From Pieris napi (lineage: Eukaryota; Arthropoda; Insecta; Lepidoptera; Pieridae): DNA of 64,000 nt. Both the position numbers and the translations under genes were made by a program. The notes below the pieces were generated by a model that ran no database searches, had not been told where the DNA came from, and was given only the letters and a program-made list of their open reading frames with translations. The stretch lies in contig NC_062236.1 in assembly GCF_905475465.1 (NCBI RefSeq), forward strand, positions 9,992,001 to 10,056,000. The letters are read 5' to 3'. Shown here piece after piece: positions 52,101 to 59,270 of the stretch. Positions within the stretch are counted from its first letter, which is position 1. Each line of letters opens with the position of its first letter.

Positions 52101-55100
52101 AAATACAGTTTTTTGACTAAATAATGACAAAACATTAAATAAAACCATTCCTGAGTTCCCTTAATTCTGTTACTAAAAAGTCACATGGAAGCAATTAAAG
52201 GGATATTCAAAATATTCTTCTTTATTAAACATCAGATTTTATTCGAAACTGAACCGTTTTACTGTACTTAAGCTGAAGTTTGAAAAGTTCTTATTGTGTA
52301 TATTTTTTATATGGACTTAATACATTACAATTGTTGTATTCGATTGATAAAGAATTTAGCTTTCTTTTTTGTTTCTTGTCAAAAGTTAACGCCATTAAAA
52401 GTTCCATATAAATTAATTGTAACTGGCTGGTCTAATTACATTATTGACATATTTTAAAAAAATCTAAAAAGAACTTCTGAGGGAATCTTTTGAAAATCGA
52501 TATAGTGCAGCTTAAATTTCCAGTTAATCACTGATTCCATTTTTAACATTACAATTATTGAATATTTTCACGTAATCCTTATGAATATATTTATAATGGA
52601 ATCGGATCACGTCACATCACTCGCTTTCCGTAAACTGATTTGGAGGCAGACGTGTACGGGGTTATTAACTAGACTTCCTATCGTATGGATATTCCCTTTG
52701 GTCATCGATCAATTTATTTTTACAAAATAGTCATGTACTAAAGCAATTGTTGGTAAAGCAGTAATGTTCTATATCTAATAAATATAATTCTCGTGTCACA
52801 ATGTTCGTTCCCATACTCCTCCGAAACGGCATCACCGATTCTTATAAATGTTTTATGCATATTCAGTAAGTCTAAGGAATAGGACAACATCTATTTTTCA
52901 TCCTAAAAGATTAGGGTGGGCCCACGGCAAATTTTAATGTTTAATTTTTAGACAAAACTTTTTGTTTGACTTAGGTACTATATTAGTATTTTCATAACAA
53001 TTTATTCATTAATTTCTTTCTTTTTAAACGAAGGAGGTTTTATTTGATTAGATTTTTTACATTTTCGTTGTTGTTGAAATCCCAAAACTTTATAACACTT
53101 ATATTTTTCAGAGGACTAATATTCTCAATACTATTCCCAATGCTACAAGTGATGGCGTTCTACAGCGCTGTTGGAAGAGATCCGAAAGGCCTGCACGTCG
53201 CTGTGGTTAACGACGAAGCAGCTTCTATACCAAGTACGTATTATAATAATACAGGCCCACACGTTTTTGAAGTTATACTTCTTTTGGCGCGATGGAGAAA
53301 AATTATGAGAGTGAATTTTTACGATGCGCGCGCACACCAATACCTAAATCGAATGAAAATCGATAATAACTATGTTCAAGTTGTATATTCTAGTATTTTT
53401 ATATTTAGAACACGTGTTTCGTAACAGTACAATTAAACAGTGTGAATAAATAAATATTATTTTGGTGTTTTTATTAAATCAATTTCATATACGACGGTGA
53501 TAATAGTTATTTACTAATCATTTATTATTTATTAGTATATCTATATAGTATATATTTTGAATATTAGTGATAAAACTGATTTGAATAAACTGTTTTGAGT
53601 GCATTTATAGATTTGAGGTTAATTGTCGGTATGTATAATTTATTTACATCGTCAATTATTTACATAAAATCTTTTTGATTAATTTTAATATTAATTTTAA
53701 CGTTTCTCACTACGACGTTAATCACTACTGCATTTTAGTTTTTTTTCCATACGCCAAAGAAGTATAACTTCTAACGCGTGTACATAAGTACACACTCTTT
53801 TTTTTGTATGAAGTCAGTGGGGCAATGAAGCATTGAATTTGATTCATTTTTTTTAGTTCCCTGTCTGACGTATTTTATTTTGTCTACGGGTGACTCCCAT
53901 CTGTCAAAACACACGAGAATCACACTTAAGAAGAACTTAGAAACAACTAAATCAGAATCTCACTCTAAGACATATCAATTTCCTCGCGATTACTTCCCAG
54001 ATCCAGTGTTATTTATGTATATAGAAGAAAATTTAAATACACAGCTGGTATTCGAACTTCAGGCATCACTTAGCTAACACAACTAAAATCATTTAATTGC
54101 TAATTCTTTTCAGTGGGAAACGAACTATGTAAAACGAGTAACCTAACATGGGTGGCAATGAACGAAGAACAAATATGTGAATACCATATGCTGAGTTGTT
54201 GGTTTGTGGACGAAATGGAGAAACGGGGAATCATTGCGGTAAGTAAAATCAAACACACCACTACACGCAATACTCGTCGAGCGAGTTTGCTTATCTTGCC
54301 GAAGCCCGTACAATTTATTTGAAGAAGTCTATTAATTGTGCAATTATTTAATCGTCGAAAAAATTCGTATTCGCGTTTAACAAATTTAAAAGAGCATTAA
54401 AGATAGATATCAGAATGAGCCTAGTAGACGTAAATTGGGACGGCTGATGGCGACGTGTATCTCGTTCGTATATATTAAGTTTCTTATGTAAATAAATACA
54501 TTTTTTTATAATGAGAAATAAAGTTCTTCAAACAATAAGTGCGAAAGTAGAATTTCTGAGCGTAATGCAACGCCAACTAATATACTATATAATAGCTTAA
54601 CTTATTATTATGACATTGTGTTTATGTTATTATATGACTAAATGAAAATTAATATGACATTAGCATGCCTATTTTTATTTGGCTGATTGGCGGATTTTTA
54701 TATTTGATTTTTATAATTGATCGTTCTTTCTTGATCCACTTTCATGCAAATAAATGATTTATTATTATTATGCCTGACACACGCCGGTAACTTTTCAGGT
54801 CTAGAGCTCGATCGACTGTTAAATTGTCACCTAGACAAGTCCATTGGTGCACAGTTGGGCTTCAAACCTACGACCTCAGAGAGTCGCATTCAGAAGCTTC
54901 TAGACCAACACTAGAAGAGTCTTAACACTCATTTTATTATTAATCTATGACAAATAAAAATGAAACATTAAAACTTTCGCTTCGAGTTTTATTCTCACGA
55001 TTATATTTCAGTAACGCTATCGTATTAATTGTTTTTAGGAGTACTTCAACTCGACAGAAGAGGCCAAAATAGCCGTTGCAGCTCGGACTACGTATGGAGC

Positions 55101-58100
55101 TGTTCATTTCCCATCCAACTTTAGTGCCGCACTTGCCTTACGAATCGCAGACGGATACGTTGATGATGATATAGTAGAGGAAAGCACTATAGCTGTCTGG
55201 TTGGATATGACAGGTAAAAAAAAGTTTATAATTCTTTAATATTCAGTTTTAATATAAAAAATATAATTGTAATAAAATTATTATTAGAAGTAGAGGTATA
55301 ATTATTTATTAGTATTAATTTCTTTCAAGATTATGTTATGTGTAAACAAATATTAACTACTTGGCCAATTTAAATGGAATTGGCACTGATTCTTATTGTT
55401 CGCTCTTCGCTTTTGACTTGCAAACTGGTAGTAAATGTAAATTAATATAACACCTTTTCTGTTGACGGTCATAAATGTAGGTACTTAGTTACCTATATGA
55501 ATAAAGTTATTTTGAGTTTAAGTTAGTTAATCAATTGTCACAATTATATCGGCTACTCCGTAAAACCAATAATTATTCACCAATAATTCTAAAATCGTTC
55601 ACTAGTTAGGTGTTATTGGTGCTCAACCTTAGTGACGTGATACACGTCAAATACAGGAGAGTCTTATAATCATCTTGTCTATTAACACCACTGTTCATTC
55701 GCCAATAGATAGGAAACAGACCTATTAATGACATCTTTGATTACAACAATTTACACAGATCATCAAATCTCGAATTTCCTGAAACGGAGTGTTATGAAGA
55801 CGTATGAATCCTTTACCAAACGAGCGATGTCTGCGTGTGGAATCAATGAAGATCTAGTACAGGTATATTTATTATATTGTGACCTATTTAAATAGTTTAA
55901 TCGTTTATTAAAACCTAAACATAACATTAAACATACAGTATTAATATTTACCTACAATTTTCTTAATCTACATAGTAATAATAAAAAGAAAATTAAAACA
56001 AATTTAAAAAGTTTGGTCCTATTTAAATATTTTGTTTCATGTTTAGTTTAGATCAACCTTTCTTTTATTATTAACTAACGTCCAGCGGTTTCGTACGGCT
56101 AGTTATTATATTAAATATGTAATAGACATATATACGATTTTGTAGATATTGATGTCTTTTATAAAACTGTAACATTACTTTCCTCAATTATTAATAGTTT
56201 TCACAGCGATTTTTGATTGTATGTTTTTCACACCTTGGGTTACGAAAATCTATATTTTTCATGTAGATACCTAACTATATACATACAACTATATATATAA
56301 TAACTTTTTGAATATATACTCGTATATGAACCATGATGTAGATCAGAGTGGTCCAGTAGTTATGGAGCATATTCAATGAAAACAAACAATCAAATCTTAC
56401 CTCTTTATAATTGATTCAATACTCTAACCAACACTAAAATTTATTATACAAAATCGCTAATAGAATCAGCGGATAGAGAGATTAATTTTTTCATATTAAG
56501 TATCAAGATGATAGTCATACTATAATGACGTAACAGGGTAATTCCGCACTGCGACCTCAAATCTTCGCTTTCCGTTTCATATACTCTAATATTAGGTCTT
56601 AATTTTTCTCTTTCCCTTAGCTTCCTGTGAGGATGATGACACCAATCTACGGGTCATTAGAACCAGAGATGGTGTCATACATGGCACCAGGAGTCATGAT
56701 TACGTAAGTCAAAGATTTATCTTATTAAAGGTAACGTACTTTTGCTAGTTTCAATTATTAATATTACCCTGTCCCAGGATTGTATTAAGTTTTAAAATAC
56801 CAGTAAATTTTATAAAGATATTTCCCTGTAATAAATGACGTAATTAAAGCTGTGTAGTTTAAACACCACGTACAATTAGCACACTAAAACAATTGTGGTC
56901 AGAACAGATTAAGTAAATATCTATAAATATATGAAGAATGTGAGAAGTTGGATGTTTTTACTACGTAATCCCGACTTTATATAACATATTACAATATATC
57001 GAAGTTTTTAGAACTTATTACAATTTATTTTTATACACGAACCCAATATTGAGAGAACTACATCGAAATTGCATACAAAACCTTACAAAGTACTTGCTTT
57101 GACTATGTGCAAATATTATTTCAGTTTCGAGGCTGTTAAAGTCCACAACTAGTAAATAAATATTGTTACTTGTGATATTTCTAAAAAACTGTTTTAGATA
57201 TAATAGGAATACTTTTCCAGGATTATTTACTTTTTGCCGGCTATTGTAACATCTACGCTAATGATATCGGACCGTCTCGATGGTGTTTGGGAAAGAAGTG
57301 CAGTGGCGGGAGTTCAGCCCAAAGAGATGTTGCAGGTTCACATCACGTTGCAGAGCGCAATTATTGTTTTACAGGTATAAGCAACAAAACGTCATTTTAT
57401 TAATGTAGGAATTTATTTAAATTAACGGTTTATTGGTCATATTTTTGATTCCTTGGCGTTTAATGATATTGCTAATATCGTCAATGTGTTTGAAATTTAT
57501 ACCCATTAAACCAGTTATACAATCCAATTATTAAGCTAATATTAGGTGATTTTAATTTTAAATTAATTGATTTTAGAGTTTCGATCCTAACTATTCTTAA
57601 TCTAAACGTTAAAAAAACATGAATTTTTCTTACAAATTAATATAATAACGTACTTATTTAGTATTCACATAATTTTTTTTTGTCATATAAAACAAACTTA
57701 TATCAAGTTAAATTTTACATCAACTTAGATTTTATTAATCATATTTATATTTTTTTAGACACTTGAGATGATGGTACTAGCGTTCGTCGGCTACGCTCTT
57801 CCATTCAAGGGGTCCATAGTGACTTGTGCCATTCTGCTCTTCCTCCAAGGTTTGGGTGGAATGTGCTACGGATTCCTCCTCTCAGTTCTGTGTTCCAGTT
57901 TCACTGTCGCGTTCTTCGTGGCAACGGGTAGCTTCTACCCCATGATATTGCTTTGTGGTAAGATTGTTCATCTCTATTGTGTATATTATCTTAAAATCTT
58001 TTCTAGCAACAGGTATTCGGCGAACTATGAAAGGATTCCCGTGTGTTTTGTTTGTTCTTTTAGTTTAGAATATACTCTCAAAGATAGCCAATTCCTGTAC

Positions 58101-58603
58101 ATGACAAACTTGTAAAGAGACAAATAAATAAACTTTATTATTATTTATTCCAGTGATTTCAAAATATTACGAAGCATACGAAGGCACATATTGGTCCTTC
58201 TAAATAGATACTTATCTATGTTTATTTAAATAAAAACTATCTTGGGAGTTTTAATATTGTATTGAAAAAACCAATGAAATCAAATGATCATTATGCAATT
58301 TGCAGGGTCTTCTTATATCATAATTATATACTAAAAACTCACGTAAATTATTAATTATTGAGACTATATTTAATATTCTTAATTTCAGGTATCCTCTGGC
58401 CTTTAGAAGGTATGCCCTGGGCCCTCAAACAAGTAGCTCTCATGCTACCTTTCACTCTGCCCTCTCGATCATTGCGAGACCTCATGGAAAGAGGGTCCGG
58501 CATCACAGACTACAACGTCTACATCGGCTTTCTTATAAGCATTGGATGGATCATTTTAATTTTGACATTGTGCTTCTTAAGGCTTAAATATAGGAAATCG
58601 TAA
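37076..58603 (+). CDS. ABCH-subfamily ABC half-transporter (15 coding exons, 719 aa)
   Basis: ATP-driven membrane half-transporter expected to work as a dimer. Exons: 37076-37191, 37555-37714, 42855-43117, 47144-47234, 49411-49558, 51535-51635, 51972-52075, 53112-53233, 54114-54238, 55039-55213, 55759-55862, 56621-56703, 57221-57374, 57759-57957, 58389-58603; all phases join and introns are GT..AG. ATPase domain: Walker A GASGCGKTT (44-52), Q-loop Q92, signature LSGGQQRR (143-150), Walker B LLILDE (163-168), D-loop GLDP, H-loop H200. Membrane part: TM1 about 329-350, a large external loop with three N-glycosylation sequons (378, 414, 437), then five helices from about 522; the WERSAVAGV motif (554-562) is typical of ABC2-type permeases. 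NBD-first order with ABC2 membrane domain fits ABCH (Drosophila snu, CG11147, CG33970) or ABCG; sequence style favours ABCH. Substrate unknown; snu is linked to cuticle lipid barrier. Exact orthology not resolved. Confidence 0.93.
37555..37714 (+). CDS. ABCH exon 2 (Walker A, Q-loop)
   Basis: Residues 39-92: IYGLLGASGCGKTTLLSCIV.. through RVGYMPQ. Acceptor tttattacag, donor CCCCAG|GTAAGT. Walker A and the Q-loop glutamine are both intact. The + and - strand ORFs overlapping here (37424-37740) are shadows. Confidence 0.95.
37912..37990. repeat. Short imperfect direct repeat in intron 2
   Basis: 'taacgagttat.ataataat.' and 'tacatttaatt' occur twice about 40 bp apart. Probably slippage. Confidence 0.6.
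38198..39237. mobile_element. 1.04-kb foldback element with about 240-bp arms
   Basis: The left arm (38198-38437, from 'atagtctagtcgacaagttg') and right arm (38999-39237) are near-perfect reverse complements, including 'gatccggaatgacgtctaga', 'gtgctaaaagcgtgtattag' and 'aatggcatttagttttttgc'. The 560-bp centre has no coding frame. It lies in ABCH intron 2, so transcription of the gene would produce a long hairpin. Superfamily unassigned; no clear target duplication. Confidence 0.9.
39545..39782 (-). mobile_element. Diverged tRNA-derived SINE, minus orientation (intron 2)
   Basis: Order of blocks matches the SINE: 'ccttttaggtctgggcttct', 'gtggtcatttgctttatcta', 'taagtaagttatcagccttc', 'gggtctaaggccgatattct', 'gatgagagtcgc'-like 'tatgagagtcgctgatacca'. 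The tRNA head is degenerate. Confidence 0.75.
39800..39910 (+). mobile_element. LINE 3'-tail scrap
   Basis: 'aggccggcaacgtagccact', 'gtccatggggtgcg' and 'ggatgtcccgtaggctcgtt' follow the order of the 26990/28905 tail, diverged. Confidence 0.5.
40441..40576 (+). pseudogene. LINE ORF2 tail, left half (split by MITE)
   Basis: Same family as 26990: 'ttccacaactgagcgttttt', 'gcagtttctgccgcgcacca', 'tatgtggaaccagctgccc' and 'ccgaaccaattcgactta'. The coding tail is interrupted at codons for 'FDLG' by the Harbinger MITE and resumes at 40994. Confidence 0.85.
40577..40993. mobile_element. PIF/Harbinger MITE, 417 bp, nested in LINE
   Basis: Inverted ends ggggacgtccataaattgcg and (complement of the right end) gggggcgaccataaattacg, then GTGAGGTG in both. 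TTA duplicates the target (40574-40576 and 40994-40996) inside the LINE word 'gacttagggtcc', which gives the pre-insertion sequence directly. G-runs are frequent inside. No coding frame. Confidence 0.93.
40994..41100 (+). mobile_element. LINE 3' tail, right half
   Basis: Continues 'ttagggtccttcaagaaagg', 'atgccggcaacgcactcgcg', 'gtgtccatgggcacttaaca', matching 27225-27310 after the interrupted point. Confidence 0.85.
41100..41275 (-). mobile_element. Truncated tRNA-derived SINE, minus orientation
   Basis: Joins the LINE tail directly: 'gccggttttcttaagatgtt', 'ttccttcaccgagcg', 'tgttaaatgcgcacata', 'agccggagatcgaatgtcag'. The SINE tail is missing. Confidence 0.75.
42315..42760 (-). pseudogene. 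Jockey-type LINE ORF2 C-terminal fragment (intron 2)
   Basis: A 104-codon open frame on the minus strand (42401-42715) begins 'MLLKPIWTYGIQLWGSA' and continues 'QRVQNYILKQISNCPWL', 'TVKEEIKTWSMKYRKRL', 'HPNKLATQL', the well-known Jockey ORF2 tail. The frame runs on upstream ('SVDNKLLIYE') to about 42760. The RT core is absent. Still open, so a fairly recent insertion. Confidence 0.88.
42767..42825. repeat. Short direct duplication before exon 3
   Basis: 'gaagccagtagagtcctctg' followed by 'tatt' is present twice (42768 and 42797), 29 bp apart, at the edge of the Jockey fragment, about 30 bp before the exon 3 acceptor region. Confidence 0.8.
42855..43117 (+). CDS. ABCH exon 3 (signature, Walker B, D-loop)
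   Basis: Residues 93-179: EFTIRDALYYFGRIYG.., LSGGQQRRVSLAAALVH, LLILDEPTVGLDP. Acceptor tatttttacag, donor GAGAA|GTAAGT. All catalytic motifs match the family. Confidence 0.97.
43225..43345 (-). mobile_element. Probable LINE/SINE 3' end, minus orientation (intron 3)
   Basis: Reversed, it ends 'tttttgaaataaataaaaaa' with an A-tail after 'cagggttgtccctagtgggg'. Possible retroposon tail; no other copy in the window. Confidence 0.45.
44520..44810 (-). mobile_element. Near-complete tRNA-derived SINE (intron 3)
   Basis: Runs from the tail ('agtggcgctacaacctttta') through 'ggcaagtaggtgatcagccc', 'ttttcctcacgttgttttcc', 'gcgcacatagaaagaaagtc' to the tRNA-like head ('ggggatcgaacctaggacct', 'gatgagagtcgcacgttgaa'). 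One of the best copies for a family consensus. Confidence 0.9.
45554..45727. mobile_element. Foldback MITE, second copy (intron 3)
   Basis: Same ends and inner blocks as 1203-1445 ('gcgattctataacttacttt', 'cagaatgccaaatcgtaaaa', 'gactgcttcacgactgattt', 'gagttacagaatcgcaaggc'), but the left arm has lost about 60 bp, so pairing is limited to roughly the outer 45 bp. Confidence 0.85.
46175..46425 (-). mobile_element. LINE ORF2 tail (minus) with attached duplicated block
   Basis: Reverse of the 26990 family ('tagtggtgcgtggcaaaaat', 'aacgctcagttgtggaacg', 'cgtccgatgatgaaactcag'). From about 46250 to 46420 it matches 46925-47095. Confidence 0.8.
46465..46620 (+). mobile_element. LINE 3' end (intron 3)
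   Basis: 'gttctacgcccttgacttgc', 'gaactggtagtaaatgtaag', 'gacattcataagtgtacttg' and 'gaataaagttatttcgagtt': the same tail as at 2250-2385. Confidence 0.8.
46925..47095 (-). repeat. Second copy of 165-bp block, just before exon 4
   Basis: Direct repeat of about 46250-46420: 'attctgtcttgacgtccgat', 'actccttccaatcgtaaaag', 'attaacgctgtttttgaaac', 'atgcatgggcatgcgcgc'. It ends some 50 bp before the exon 4 acceptor. Confidence 0.85.
47144..47234 (+). CDS. ABCH exon 4 (H-loop)
   Basis: Residues 180-210: KIWDYLTELAAKGTTVIITT then HYIDETKQAHK, with the H-loop histidine 200. Acceptor cttttgttacag, donor CACAAG|GTAGCC (weaker than the others). Confidence 0.93.
47240..48085. other. Intron 4 sequence, nothing recognised
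   Basis: AT-rich. A small scrap of SINE ('caggcacagaaggctcatca') lies near 47478. The 63-codon ORF at 47258-47449 shows no domain. Confidence 0.5.
48088..48390 (+). mobile_element. tRNA-derived SINE, near complete (intron 4)
   Basis: + orientation, from the head ('gtaggtttgatccccggctg', B-box-like) through 'ttgaacggtgaaggaaaaca', 'tcgacggcgtgtctggcaca', 'cacctacttgcctattagat' to 'gattgtagcgcctctgattt'. Confidence 0.9.
49015..49160 (-). mobile_element. LINE 3' end, minus orientation (intron 4)
   Basis: Reversed it reads 'gaagtttcttgccgattctt', 'ctccacacgaaactacctt', 'ggcaactagaatcttcttta', ending 'gaaataaatgatttgac', a LINE tail with poly(A) signal. No other copy in the window. Confidence 0.55.
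49343..49401. repeat. 19-bp direct repeat at the exon 5 acceptor
   Basis: tataacatctaaattatgt occurs at 49343-49361 and 49383-49401, exactly 40 bp apart, the second ending 9 bases before exon 5. The word carries 'atctaaat', a possible branch-point context. Confidence 0.9.
49411..49558 (+). CDS. ABCH exon 5 (end of ATPase domain)
   Basis: Residues 211-259: IGLLRDGQLLAQDSPTDIL.., CDTLEDAFLKMALIQNE, the family's 'L.E.FL.L' element closing the domain, then a basic linker NRRRS. Acceptor ttctttatag, donor TCGA|GTGAGT. Confidence 0.92.
50125..50190 (-). repeat. Fragment of the 23160 dispersed repeat
   Basis: 'cggaacgaagttagccgggt' followed by 'cagctagtaac' is the reverse of the family start 'ctagctgacccggc'. 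Confidence 0.6.
50881..51160 (+). mobile_element. tRNA-derived SINE with A and B boxes (intron 5)
   Basis: Best view of the pol III promoter: A-box-like tggccaagtgg at 50891-50901 and B box ggttcgatccc at 50934-50944, then the shared body ('cgctcgaacggtgaacgaaa', 'gaggaaaccggcttttctta') and tail ('attgtagcgccactgattta'). Establishes the family as tRNA-derived. Confidence 0.92.
51535..51635 (+). CDS. ABCH exon 6 (linker)
   Basis: Residues 260-293, polar and Ser-rich (LSSSPDVIPESSIVNDS.., VVTSSRD), the linker between ATPase and membrane domains. Donor GAGAT|GTAAGT. The frame stays open through the donor to 51737, so failure to splice here would give a short truncated protein. Confidence 0.85.
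51972..52075 (+). CDS. ABCH exon 7 (pre-membrane helix)
   Basis: Residues 294-327 plus two bases: VLTKQENGVELKSKRTGRLK.., FIKSIQQFSRHPG. The 'R...A...K......RHP' pattern precedes TM1 in the family. Acceptor tattgcag, donor GG|GTATGT. Confidence 0.88.
52790..52910 (-). repeat. Fragment of the 23160 dispersed repeat (intron 7)
   Basis: 'caatgttcgttcccatactc' then 'ctccgaaacggc' and 'atgcatattcagtaagtcta' are the reverse of the end of 23160-23525. Confidence 0.75.
53112..53233 (+). CDS. ABCH exon 8 (TM1)
   Basis: Residues 328-368: GGLIFSILFPMLQVMAFYSA (TM1) then VGRDPKGLHVAVVNDEA.., the conserved start of the external loop. Acceptor tatttttcag, donor CCAA|GTACGT. The ORF at 53044-53424 runs past the donor into the intron. 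Confidence 0.92.
53259..53781. mobile_element. MITE-like element in intron 8
   Basis: Ends are imperfect inverted repeats: acacgtttttgaagttatac.. with 'ttcttttggcg' and, on the right, 'cgccaaagaagtataacttc' + 'taacgcgtgt'. About 520 bp, no coding frame, target duplication not clear. Confidence 0.65.
54114..54238 (+). CDS. ABCH exon 9 (external loop)
   Basis: Residues 369-410 with cysteines (LCKTSN, QICEYHMLSC) likely to form disulfides, and sequon NLT at 378. Acceptor ttcttttcag, donor GCG|GTAAGT. Confidence 0.9.
54770..54920 (-). mobile_element. Truncated SINE, minus orientation (intron 9)
   Basis: 'atgcctgacacacgccggta', 'cttttcaggtctagagctcg', 'ccattggtgcacagttgggc', 'aaacctacgacctcagaga'. 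The centre is deleted. Confidence 0.75.
55039..55213 (+). CDS. ABCH exon 10 (external loop)
   Basis: Residues 411-468: EYFNSTEEAKIAVAARTTYG.., VHFPSNFSAALALRI, VWLDMT. Two sequons (NST 414, NFS 437). Acceptor gtttttag, donor ACAG|GTAAAA. Confidence 0.93.
55395..55525 (+). mobile_element. LINE 3' end (intron 10)
   Basis: 'cttttgacttgcaaactggt', 'cttttctgttgacggtcata', 'gaataaagttattttgagtt': the 2250-2385 tail family. Confidence 0.75.
55759..55862 (+). CDS. ABCH exon 11 (external loop)
   Basis: Residues 469-503: DHQISNFLKRSVMKTYESFT.., the family's 'D.SN......I...Y..F' block. Acceptor atttacacag, donor CAG|GTATAT. Confidence 0.92.
56621..56703 (+). CDS. ABCH exon 12 (loop end, start of TM2)
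   Basis: Residues 504-530: LPVRMMTPIYGSLEPEMVSY.., MAPGVMI. The 'P.YG......F.APG' pattern is a family hallmark. Acceptor tttcccttag, donor AC|GTAAGT. Confidence 0.93.
57221..57374 (+). CDS. ABCH exon 13 (TM2, coupling motif)
   Basis: Residues 531-582: TM2 (IIYFLPAIVTSTLMIS), then DRLDGVWERSAVAGVQPKE, the cytoplasmic motif contacting the ATPase domain, and the start of TM3. Acceptor acttttccag, donor CAG|GTATAA. Confidence 0.94.
57759..57957 (+). CDS. ABCH exon 14 (TM3-TM5)
   Basis: Residues 583-648: TLEMMVLAFVGYALPFKG.., AILLFLQGLGGMCYGFLLS, FFVATGSFYPMILLC. Highly hydrophobic. Acceptor tttttttag, donor TGTG|GTAAGA. The ORF at 57768-58115 continues into the intron. Confidence 0.94.
58389..58603 (+). 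CDS. ABCH exon 15 (TM6, stop)
   Basis: Residues 649-719: GILWPLEGMPWALKQVALM.. ('G..WP.EGMP.W......PLT..' family pattern), LPSRSLRDLMERG, TM6 at about 692-713, basic end KYRKS, stop TAA at 58601-58603. Confidence 0.95.
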
Positions 58604-59270
58604 GATCGATTGTATGACGTTTTTTAATAGACTGTATTCGGGCGAAAGTGCTTGCTTGGTACCAATTTGTAGGATAGAACTTGTACGAAATAAGCTTCGA
58701 ACAGTTTTATATTTATATTTGGAACGTTTGTAAAAATAATAATTATTCTTATAGTGGTACTGAGTAGAAGATTTAAAACTGGCTGAATGGGTTATGTAAA
58801 AGTTGGTACGTAACATACATAGGTCGATAAACGATCTGCAAACGGTGCAACAAACATGACAATTAGAGCACACTGGGTTTAGCCAAAGGCAGGTGGCACA
58901 TCTTGGCAGCATTTATAGATTAGATCTGGGTTGCTGTACATAGCTTATAGGTTAGAATCTTGTATTTTCATAACAAAAAAAATGTGTACGAAGTACGTAA
59001 TTATGTTGTATATTATTGTACTGTTCTGCTCGTAAATCTTTAAAATTGTATGAAATATTATTATATTGGAATATGTAATAATGTACAGATTATTGTAGAT
59101 TTACTTCTTTCTATAGTCTATAACAAACAAAATAGAGTATATTTTGTTATTTGTTTAAAAATTGCTCAAATAGGACTATTGACAAATTGCTGATAAAGGG
59201 CCTTGTGATACATTTGTGATGTAGGGGATTTAATTAATAAATAAAATTTTTCTTGTATATGCAGTTTCAT
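58604..59270 (+). terminator. ABCH 3'UTR with first poly(A) signal
   Basis: No AATAAA occurs between the stop and 59236; there AATAAATAAA gives two overlapping signals (59236-59241, 59240-59245), so cleavage is expected around 59255-59270. The 3'UTR is about 0.65 kb. The minus-strand 111-codon ORF inside it (58577-58912) has no protein-like pattern. Confidence 0.75.

Noticed and set aside
53044..53424. 126-codon ORF as a single-exon gene
   Set aside because: Its central part is ABCH exon 8; the rest is flanking intron including a MITE end.
54113..54322. ORF ending at 54322 as the gene end
   Set aside because: It is ABCH exon 9 running past its donor at 54239; the downstream exons join in phase.
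58577..58912. 111-codon minus ORF in the ABCH 3'UTR
   Set aside because: No protein-like pattern and no splice or promoter context; antisense to the stop codon region.
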